From: Pseudomonadota bacterium
GTDB taxonomy: Bacteria > Pseudomonadota > Alphaproteobacteria > Rhizobiales > Hyphomicrobiaceae
Direction: 5' to 3'
DNA length: 10,319 nucleotides
Assembly: GCA_023387235.1 (NCBI GenBank)
Contig: JAEWIJ010000107.1
Coordinates: forward strand, 1-10,319
The notes beneath the pieces were generated by a model, which made no database searches, was not told the origin of the DNA, and saw only the letters and a program-made list of their open reading frames with translations. Below, piece by piece: positions 4,837 to 10,319 of the stretch. Each line of letters opens with the position of its first letter. The first letter of the stretch is position 1. Both the position numbers and the translations under genes were made by a program.

Positions 4837-7368
4837 CTACCGGCGCACAGCCTGCCAGGTCTGGCCCGGCATGCGCGCGTCGTTCGCGTCCGCCTCGACG
4901 GGCTTCGCGCGCCACTGGATGACGAGGGCGTCGGCGGCCTTCACGTTCTGCGGATCGAGCTTCGAGCGGACGATGTCGCGGCGCTTGGTCGCGTCCTTGT
5001 CGCCGCTGCGCGCCGCGAGGGCATACCACTTGTAGGCCTCAATGTTATTGGCCGGCACGCCGAGGCCGCTCTCGTAGAGAATGCCGAGATTGTACTGGCT
5101 GTCGGCGAGGCCGCGGTCGGCCGCTGCCGTGAACCACTGGATGGCCGAGTGATAGTCCGGCCGGACGCCGGGGCGGCCCGCACTGAGCACGGCGAGATTG
5201 TGCATGGCGCGCAGATTGCCGAGGTCGGCGGCGCGGCTGTACCACACGCGGGCGCGCGCCGGATCCGCGCCGACGCCGAGGCCGCGCTCGTAGAGGGCGC
5301 CGAGCCGGTACTGTGCCGACGCGAGGCCCTGGGCGGCAGCGCGCTGGTACCATGTCGCGGCCTGGGCGAAGTCCTGCGGGATGCCCTTGCCCTCCGCATA
5401 GCGGGCGGCGACCTCGAACTGGGCTCTCGGGTCGCCCTTGGCGGCGGCATGGCGGAGCGAGAGCGGCCCCAGCATGGCCGGCGGCATCTCGACCGCGCGC
5501 GACATCGCGGGCATTTCGGGTTTTTGGGGAACGGGGGCGCTCGCCGGCTCCGCCACGCTTTGGTTGAGGGCGCCTATGAGGTCGGCCGTCGTCGTGGTGA
5601 CGGCGGGACGCGGCGCCGGCGGCAGAGCTTCGGGGGCGGGGAGACTTGTTTTCTGGACGCGCTCCGTCGGGCGCGCCTCATCCCCCTCCGTGCCGGCATC
5701 GTGCTCGGCCGTGCGCTCGACTTGCGGCGAGCTGGAGGGGCGCTCTTCCGAAGGGGTGGCGGCCCGTGCGGGCGCCACGATCGCCGGTGTCGCGTCGCCG
5801 CTGCGCGTACTGGTGAGGCCGAGGCTCGGGATCAGGCGGCTGAGGCTCGGTCCCGCGACAAGCCAGAACCCGGCGAGCAGGAAGGCGGCGAAGCTCGCGA
5901 CGAGCAGAATGCCGGGCCGCGGCAGCGAGCGTCCGGCGGGCGCACGCGACGCGGGCGGAGCCTTGTTCGAGACTTTCTCGGCGGCGCGTCGCGCCATGGC
6001 GATCAGTGCCAGGCGATCAAGTTCTCCGCCGGCGGGAGAGGGCGATGCTGACAGGGGTGGCGGCGTGATCTTCGGATCGGCGCGGAGGCTGTCGAGCGGT
6101 TCCGGCAGCGGTGGCGCGACTGCGAGCTCGGAGAGCGCTTCCGGCACGAAAGGAGGTTCGACAGGCGCCGGTACCGGGTCCTCAGGCATGGCAGCGGCGT
6201 CCGGTTCCGGCGTCCGCACTGAAAAGACCTGCGGCTCGCGCGGCGCGGCGGGCGCGCGCTCACTCATCAGAGCCTCGTGATTGCTGACCTGCGCCGTTTC
6301 GATCGCCTCGACGCGATCGATCAGGTGCTGCATGGCCTGCTGCATCGTATCGAGGGCTTCGGCGGTCTGGACATCGCCCTGCCGCTGCTCGCCGATAAAG
6401 GCGTCGAGCATGGCGGTGAGCTCCACGAGACGGGGATCGCTCACCATCGCGGTCGCGCCCTGCCCGGTCGGCCATTCGCTGCGCAGCGCATTGGCGACGC
6501 GCTCGGCGGCGGTCGCGGCGATCGCGCTCAACTTTTCGTCCGCCGGCGCCAGGGCACCGAGGAGGCGGCTCATCTGCTCCTCGGAGAGGCTCTGGCGCAG
6601 ATCCGTCAGCCGGCTCTCGATCGCGTCGAGGCGACCGAGCTGGCTTTGCGCGCGCTCGAGCTGCGAAGCGAGCTCGCCGATCTGCTGCTCGACGCTCTTC
6701 AGGGCCTCGGGATCGCTGCCGGGCCGGGATCCGATGTCGTGAAGTGCGCGGTCGAAGCGCTGCTCGAACTGCTCGAAGCGTGTGCCGATGGCGAGCAGGG
6801 CATTGTGCGGGTTGTGTGCCTCAAGCGAGTGCTCGACGCGGCCGGCGATATCGGCGAAGCGGGCTTCGAGCCACGACGGATCGATCGCCACGGGCGCCGG
6901 AACCGATGGGGCTGTAGAAGGGGTGTGGACCACTTCACCCGACTCGCCGAACGGATGATGTGCTTCGGAGCGCGCAGGTGCGGGTGCCTCCTCGGCGCCG
7001 CGATGGGCGTGCTTGATCGCGTTCTGTACCGCTGCGCGCACGGTTTCGGGCAATATGCCGTCCGTGCTGTCCGAGGGCGCCGCATCGCGCACGCGCTGCG
7101 GCTCGGCATCGGAAAGGCGCTCGGCGAAAGAGGACATGGCCGCCTCGATCCGGTCGATCGCGGCACCATACTCGTGCGGAAGGTTCGGCTTCGCCGCGCT
7201 CGCGCGATCGGAAAGCGCGCCGACGCGCCCGTGCATGTCGTGCAGCGTCTCGGAATGGCGCGAGCCGGCGTCCTTGATCTCCTGGGCAAGGCTGTCGAGG
7301 AGGGCACTGAGATCGTCGGTGCCGTAGGCGATAGCGCCGGGCTTCGCGGGTTCCTCGTGGCCTGCCAT
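4837..7368 (-). CDS. PodJ-like bitopic protein with coiled coils and Sel1 repeats
   Basis: An 843-residue protein with the architecture of alphaproteobacterial PodJ-like polarity factors. Residues ~1-370 are acidic, Gln/Glu/Arg-rich and helical, with coiled-coil stretches (about 165-265 and 310-365). A proline-rich linker (~375-450) leads to a basic segment and one membrane span at about 487-506 (GILLVASFAAFLLAGFWLVA). Another Pro/Thr/Glu-rich linker follows. Four Sel1-type repeats lie at about 646-790, marked by AQFEVAARYAEGKG, AQYRLGALYERGLG, AMHNLAVLSAGRPG and SQYNLGILYESGLG; the third is degenerate. The basic residues before the span put the N-terminal half in the cytoplasm and the Sel1 repeats in the periplasm. 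It is shorter than Caulobacter PodJ, and I see no peptidoglycan-binding domain at the C-terminus. The start at 7368 is preferred to the ATG at 7374 on ribosome-site spacing. The role as a scaffold at the pole or septum is inference from architecture. Confidence 0.82.
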   Translation of the reverse strand: MAGHEEPAKPGAIAYGTDDLSALLDSLAQEIKDAGSRHSETLHDMHGRVGALSDRASAAKPNLPHEYGAAIDRIEAAMSSFAERLSDAEPQRVRDAAPSDSTDGILPETVRAAVQNAIKHAHRGAEEAPAPARSEAHHPFGESGEVVHTPSTAPSVPAPVAIDPSWLEARFADIAGRVEHSLEAHNPHNALLAIGTRFEQFEQRFDRALHDIGSRPGSDPEALKSVEQQIGELASQLERAQSQLGRLDAIESRLTDLRQSLSEEQMSRLLGALAPADEKLSAIAATAAERVANALRSEWPTGQGATAMVSDPRLVELTAMLDAFIGEQRQGDVQTAEALDTMQQAMQHLIDRVEAIETAQVSNHEALMSERAPAAPREPQVFSVRTPEPDAAAMPEDPVPAPVEPPFVPEALSELAVAPPLPEPLDSLRADPKITPPPLSASPSPAGGELDRLALIAMARRAAEKVSNKAPPASRAPAGRSLPRPGILLVASFAAFLLAGFWLVAGPSLSRLIPSLGLTSTRSGDATPAIVAPARAATPSEERPSSSPQVERTAEHDAGTEGDEARPTERVQKTSLPAPEALPPAPRPAVTTTTADLIGALNQSVAEPASAPVPQKPEMPAMSRAVEMPPAMLGPLSLRHAAAKGDPRAQFEVAARYAEGKGIPQDFAQAATWYQRAAAQGLASAQYRLGALYERGLGVGADPARARVWYSRAADLGNLRAMHNLAVLSAGRPGVRPDYHSAIQWFTAAADRGLADSQYNLGILYESGLGVPANNIEAYKWYALAARSGDKDATKRRDIVRSKLDPQNVKAADALVIQWRAKPVEADANDARMPGQTWQAVRR

Positions 7369-7375
7369 TTCCATT

Positions 7376-7381
7376 CCCCTT
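7376..7381 (-). promoter_or_regulatory. Ribosome binding site AAGGGG that decides the PodJ-like start
   Basis: AAGGGG lies 7 bases before the ATG at 7368 but only 1 base before the ATG at 7374, so the downstream ATG is the better start. The difference is two residues. Confidence 0.6.
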
Positions 7382-7445
7382 GCCGCACGGGCGTCAACAG
7401 CACCTCATCTGTCGCGCCGCTTCCCTGAGCTGGCCAAGGGCGTGG

Positions 7446-7467
7446 GCCGGGCGAATTCGAGCCCGGC
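7446..7467. repeat. Inverted repeat GCCGGGC / GCCCGGC
   Basis: GCCGGGC (7446-7452) and GCCCGGC (7461-7467) form a perfect 7-bp stem around an 8-base loop that contains GAATTC. It lies about 80 bases upstream of the PodJ-like start, so it would be in the leader or act as an operator. There is no T run on either side, which argues against a terminator. Confidence 0.45.
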
Positions 7468-7552
7468 TTTCAGAAGCGTCGGCAGTGGTGCATTTCGAGC
7501 CCCCACGCGGGACGAATCCATGGAGCAGTGAGAACGACGCTCGCAAGGCACC

Positions 7553-7568
7553 GTAAACTTTTGGTTAA
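7553..7568 (-). promoter_or_regulatory. Candidate CtrA binding box upstream of the PodJ-like gene
   Basis: The minus strand reads TTAACCAAAAGTTTAC. The CtrA consensus in alphaproteobacteria is TTAA-N7-TTAA(C); this has TTAA, exactly 7 bases, then TTTAC, one mismatch. It is an AT-rich island in a GC-rich gap, about 185 bases before the start of a gene of the polarity/cell-cycle type. The match is read directly; control by CtrA is inference. Confidence 0.4.
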
Positions 7569-7607
7569 GCTCACGCGGACGGAAGGATCAGAAGACAGAA
7601 GAAAAGG

Positions 7608-7620
7608 CCGCACCCCGCGG
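7608..7620 (-). terminator. Weak terminator-like hairpin after gcvPB
   Basis: On the minus strand CCGC and GCGG pair around GGGGT and are followed by a pyrimidine-rich CCTTTTCTTCTG. The position, about 80 bases past the gcvPB stop, suits the end of the operon. The stem is only 4 bp, so confidence is low. Confidence 0.3.
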
Positions 7621-7677
7621 GCAGAGCGGAGCACGACCTCGGAATAGATTACGATTCGAACCTTGCGTGAAGCCGCG

Positions 7678-7723
7678 CTATTCGGCTGCGGCTTGCGCCC
7701 CCTTATTCGGCGGCGGCTTTCGC
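7678..7723. repeat. Imperfect 21-bp direct repeat at the gcvPB stop
   Basis: Positions 7678-7698 and 7703-7723 match at 18 of 21 bases with a 25-base period. The right copy is the last seven codons of gcvPB (AKAAAE plus TAA). The left copy, read in its own frame, would encode AQAAAE plus TAG, but the 25-base offset puts it out of frame with gcvPB. This looks like a short tandem duplication of the gene's 3' end. Confidence 0.6.
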
Positions 7724-9286
7724 TGTGGGGGCAGGCCGCCACCTGAGACGCGGCTCGCGGGCGGCCCTGGTCTCGTCGAGACGGCGGCGGGGGGCGAGCA
7801 TGGGCGCCTCTTTGAAGCGGCTCTTGTCGTTGCCGTGCTTTGCCTCCTTGGCGAGGAAGCGCAGCGTCCCGATGAACTGGTCGAGGCTCTGCTTCGATTC
7901 GGATTCCGTCGGCTCGATGAGCATGGCGCCGTGCACGACCAGCGGAAAGTACATGGTCATGGGGTGATAGCCCTCGTCGATCATCGCCTTGGCGAAGTCG
8001 AGGGTGGTCACGCCCGAGTCCTTGAGCCACGCATCGTCGAAGAGCACCTCGTGCATGCACGGCCGGTCGCCGGTCGGACCGCCGAATGGCTGGCTCATGA
8101 GATCCTTGAGGCCGGCGCGCACATAGTTTGCCGCCAGCACGGCATCCTCGGAGGCCTGCCGCATGCCGTCCGCCCCGTGCGAGAGCATGTAGGTGAGCGC
8201 GCGCACGTACATGCCCATCTGGCCATGGAAGGCCGTGAGGCGGCCGAACGGCTTTGCGTCGCCGGCAGCGCCCGCGTCCTCGACGAGCGTGAGCTTGTCG
8301 CCGTCCTTGCGGATGAAGGGAAGGGGTGCGTAGGGCGCAAGTGCAGCCGAGAGCACGACCGGACCGGCACCCGGACCGCCGCCACCGTGCGGCGTCGAAA
8401 AGGTCTTGTGCAGGTTGATGTGCATGGCGTCCACGCCGAGGTCGCCGGGGCGCACCTTGCCGACGATCGCGTTGAAGTTGGCGCCGTCGCAGTAGAAGTA
8501 GGCGCCCGCCTCGTGCACGACCTTGGCGATCTCGACGATCTCGCGCTCGAAGAGGCCGCACGTGTTCGGGTTCGTCAGCATGATCGCCGCGACGTCGGGA
8601 CCGAGCGCCGCTTTCACGGCCTCCGCCGAGACCGTGCCGTCGGCCATGGCCGGGATGGACTTCACGCGATAGCCCATGAAGGCGGCCGTCGCCGGGTTCG
8701 TGCCGTGGGCACTGTCGGGCACGAGCACGACGTCGCGCTTCGAGCCCTTGGCTTCGTGCGCGGCCTTGATGGCGAGCATGCCGCAAAGCTCGCCGTGCGC
8801 GCCGGCTTTCGGCGAGAGCGCGACGGCCGGCATCCCGGTGAGCTCCATGAGATAATTCGCCAGCGTCTCCATGAGCTGGATGGCGCCCTGCACGGTGCTC
8901 TGCGGCTGCAGAGGGTGGATGTCGCCGATACCGGGAAGGCGCGCCATCTTCTCGTTGAGGCGCGGGTTGTGTTTCATCGTGCACGAGCCGAGCGGATACA
9001 ACCCGCTGTCGATCGCGTAGTTCTTGCGCGAGAGGCGCACGTAGTGGCGCATGGTCTCGGGCTCGGTGAGGCCGGGCAGGCCGATCTCGGCTTTGCGATC
9101 GAGTCCACCCAGACGCGACTTCGCCTTGGGTGCCTCCGGAAGATCGACGCCCGTGCGGCCGGTATCGCCGATTTCGAAGATCAGCGGCTCTTCATGATCG
9201 AGGCCGCGATTGCCGGTGAAGGTTTCGATCTCGGTGACGGTCGCGGAGCCCGGCGCGGTCGGGCGACCCTGGGTGTTCATGGCCAT
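7703..9286 (-). CDS. gcvPB: Glycine dehydrogenase (decarboxylating) subunit 2, GcvPB
   Basis: GcvPB is the PLP-carrying half of the two-chain P-protein. With GcvPA it decarboxylates glycine and passes the aminomethyl group to the lipoyl arm of GcvH, feeding C1 units to tetrahydrofolate via GcvT in the cytoplasm. The 527-residue protein has YPLGSCTMKHNPR (about 97-109), PDSAHGTNPATA, LTNPNTCGLFE, YCDGANFNAIVG and the PLP-lysine motif HINLHKTFSTPHGGGGPG, with Lys294. The tail from about 490 is basic and low-complexity, ending AKAAAE. The ATG at 9286 shares its A with the TGA of gcvPA (TGATG), and AAGGAGG sits 7 bases upstream. The GTG at 9289 is an alternative adding one residue. It is complete and intact, and is likely the last gene of a gcv operon. 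Confidence 0.97.
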   Translation of the reverse strand: MAMNTQGRPTAPGSATVTEIETFTGNRGLDHEEPLIFEIGDTGRTGVDLPEAPKAKSRLGGLDRKAEIGLPGLTEPETMRHYVRLSRKNYAIDSGLYPLGSCTMKHNPRLNEKMARLPGIGDIHPLQPQSTVQGAIQLMETLANYLMELTGMPAVALSPKAGAHGELCGMLAIKAAHEAKGSKRDVVLVPDSAHGTNPATAAFMGYRVKSIPAMADGTVSAEAVKAALGPDVAAIMLTNPNTCGLFEREIVEIAKVVHEAGAYFYCDGANFNAIVGKVRPGDLGVDAMHINLHKTFSTPHGGGGPGAGPVVLSAALAPYAPLPFIRKDGDKLTLVEDAGAAGDAKPFGRLTAFHGQMGMYVRALTYMLSHGADGMRQASEDAVLAANYVRAGLKDLMSQPFGGPTGDRPCMHEVLFDDAWLKDSGVTTLDFAKAMIDEGYHPMTMYFPLVVHGAMLIEPTESESKQSLDQFIGTLRFLAKEAKHGNDKSRFKEAPMLAPRRRLDETRAAREPRLRWRPAPTAKAAAE

Positions 9287-10319
9287 CACAGGACCTCCTT
9301 CAGCGCTGCGGCAAAGGCCGCGCGATCGTCATCGGTGTTGATCTCGGTGGATGCGACGAGGATCAGATCAGCAAGCTCGGGCTTGTCGGGCTCGAGGCGG
9401 GAGACGGGCACGCCGCCGAGAATGTCCTTCCCAGCGAGCTTCTCGATCACGTCGGCGGCCTTGCCTGGCACCTTGATCGTGAACTCGTTGAAGAAGGCGT
9501 CGTTGAGCACGCTGACGCCGGGCACCTTCGACAGACGATCGGCGAGATCGCAGGCATTGGCGTGATTGAGCGCGGCGAGCTTTCTGAGGCCCGCCTCGCC
9601 GAGCAGCGTCATGTGGATGGTGAAGGCGAGCGCGCAGAGCCCCGAGTTCGTGCAGATGTTGCTCGTCGCCTTCTCGCGGCGGATGTGCTGCTCGCGCGTC
9701 GAGAGCGTCAGCACATAGCCGCGCTTGCCGGCCGCATCGACCGTCTCGCCGGCGAGGCGGCCCGGCATCTGGCGCACGTACTTCTCGCGCGTCGCGAAGA
9801 GGCCGACGTACGGCCCGCCGAAGTTCAGGCCATTGCCGATCGACTGGCCCTCGGCGACAACGATGTCCGCGCCCATCTCGCCGGGCGATTTCAGCGCGCC
9901 GAGGGCGACCACCTCGGTCACAACGACGATCAGCAGCGCACCCTTCGCGTGCGCGGCCTCGGCGATCGGCTTGAGGTCACGGATCGAGCCATAGACGCTC
10001 GGGTACTGCACGACGACGCAGCTCGTCTCGCCGTCGATGCTGGCAGCCGCGTCCTCCTTGCCGAGCGGATCGGGCGCCATTGCCATCACCGACGAGCCAC
10101 CGTACTTCGCGAGCGTTTCCGTCACCGCGCGATAGTGCGGATGGAGCCCGCCCGAGAGCACCGCCTTCTTCCGCCGCGTGATGCGGTGTGCCATCAGCAC
10201 GGCTTCACCGCACGCTGTCGAGCCGTCGTACATGGAGGCATTGGCCACATCCATGCCGGTGAGCGCGGCCACCTGCGACTGGAACTCGAAGAGCACTTGC
10301 AGCGTGCCCTGTGTGATCT
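9286..10319 (-). CDS. gcvPA: Glycine dehydrogenase (decarboxylating) subunit 1, GcvPA (partial, N-terminus off the window)
   Basis: This is the C-terminal 343 or so residues of the non-PLP subunit of the split P-protein, partner of GcvPB in the glycine cleavage complex. The frame is open to the right edge and begins ITQGTLQVLFEFQSQVAALT. Family blocks follow: NASMYDGSTACGEA, GLHPHYRAV, VVTEVVALGALKSPGEMGAD, NFGGPYVGLFA, MPGRLAGETVDAAG, and STREQHIRREKATSNICTNS. Against a usual length near 450, roughly 105 N-terminal residues are missing off the window, so the start and any upstream gcvT and gcvH cannot be seen. No frameshift or internal stop is present. The stop overlaps the gcvPB start. Confidence 0.96.
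   Translation of the reverse strand, partial: ITQGTLQVLFEFQSQVAALTGMDVANASMYDGSTACGEAVLMAHRITRRKKAVLSGGLHPHYRAVTETLAKYGGSSVMAMAPDPLGKEDAAASIDGETSCVVVQYPSVYGSIRDLKPIAEAAHAKGALLIVVVTEVVALGALKSPGEMGADIVVAEGQSIGNGLNFGGPYVGLFATREKYVRQMPGRLAGETVDAAGKRGYVLTLSTREQHIRREKATSNICTNSGLCALAFTIHMTLLGEAGLRKLAALNHANACDLADRLSKVPGVSVLNDAFFNEFTIKVPGKAADVIEKLAGKDILGGVPVSRLEPDKPELADLILVASTEINTDDDRAAFAAALKEVL
9294..9300 (-). promoter_or_regulatory. Strong ribosome binding site AAGGAGG for gcvPB
   Basis: AAGGAGG lies within the last codons of gcvPA, 7 bases before the ATG at 9286 and 4 before a GTG at 9289. The spacing favours the ATG. With the TGATG overlap it suggests coupled, near-equimolar synthesis of the two P-protein subunits. 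Confidence 0.75.

Larger units (their letters stand above)
7369..7702. other. Intergenic region between gcvPB and the PodJ-like gene
   Basis: About 330 bases holding the end of the gcv unit and the control region of the PodJ-like gene, both read leftward. It contains a direct repeat touching the gcvPB stop (7678-7723), a weak terminator-like hairpin (7608-7620), a CtrA-like box (7553-7568) and a 7-bp inverted repeat (7446-7467). A 38-codon open frame (7405-7521, minus) has no ribosome binding site and is not called. Confidence 0.6.

Noticed and set aside
5149..7428. Plus-strand open frames of 300-383 codons opposite the PodJ-like gene
   Set aside because: Shadows of a real gene with membrane span and Sel1 repeats; their products have no domain structure or sensible start sites.
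7405..7521. A 38-codon minus-strand frame upstream of the PodJ-like gene
   Set aside because: No ribosome binding site, no family resemblance, and it overlaps the likely leader and inverted repeat.
7667..9565. A ~630-codon open frame on the plus strand antisense to gcvPB and gcvPA
   Set aside because: Same composition artefact; rich in Arg, His, Gly and Ala with no recognisable domain, opposite intact glycine decarboxylase genes.

Overview
This is a GC-rich, gene-dense window of chromosomal character from an alphaproteobacterium. It most resembles the Hyphomicrobiales. The case rests on the AlaC-like aminotransferase divergent from a class I PHA synthase, a TauE/SafE permease paired with an alphaproteobacteria-restricted Alph_Pro_TM/TIGR02186 protein, a PodJ-like Sel1-repeat membrane protein, and a glycine decarboxylase split into two chains. 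No transposase, integrase, phage gene, CRISPR array, tRNA or rRNA gene was seen. Genus and species cannot be fixed from the sequence alone.

Layout, left to right. (1) Positions 1-370, minus: N-terminal third of a PLP-dependent aminotransferase of the AlaC/LL-diaminopimelate aminotransferase-like family, cut by the window edge. (2) 371-675: divergent intergenic region with an odd cluster of two 10-base words typical of the 16S rRNA 3' end. (3) 676-2517, plus: complete phaC, with its Cys-Asp-His triad visible. (4) 2518-2681: convergent intergenic gap filled by a palindrome-rich, REP-like element. (5) 2682-4537, minus: two-gene unit, TauE/SafE permease then Alph_Pro_TM protein, joined by a TGATG stop/start overlap. 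(6) 4538-4836: non-coding gap with a weak promoter candidate for that unit. (7) 4837-7368, minus: PodJ-like protein with a coiled-coil cytoplasmic half, one membrane span and four periplasmic Sel1 repeats. (8) 7369-7702: non-coding gap with a near-consensus CtrA box and a short imperfect direct repeat. (9) 7703-10319, minus: gcvPB and the C-terminal three quarters of gcvPA, again with a TGATG overlap.

Functionally these are mostly housekeeping genes: carbon storage (PhaC), glycine/C1 metabolism (GcvPA-GcvPB) and amino-acid transamination. Two loci are poorly characterised: the permease/membrane-protein pair, perhaps concerned with sulfur-containing anions, and the polarity-type Sel1 protein. 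I found no convincing new multi-gene system. The observations most worth checking are the 16S-tail-like leader of phaC, the permease pair, the possible CtrA control of the PodJ-like gene, and the palindromic element.
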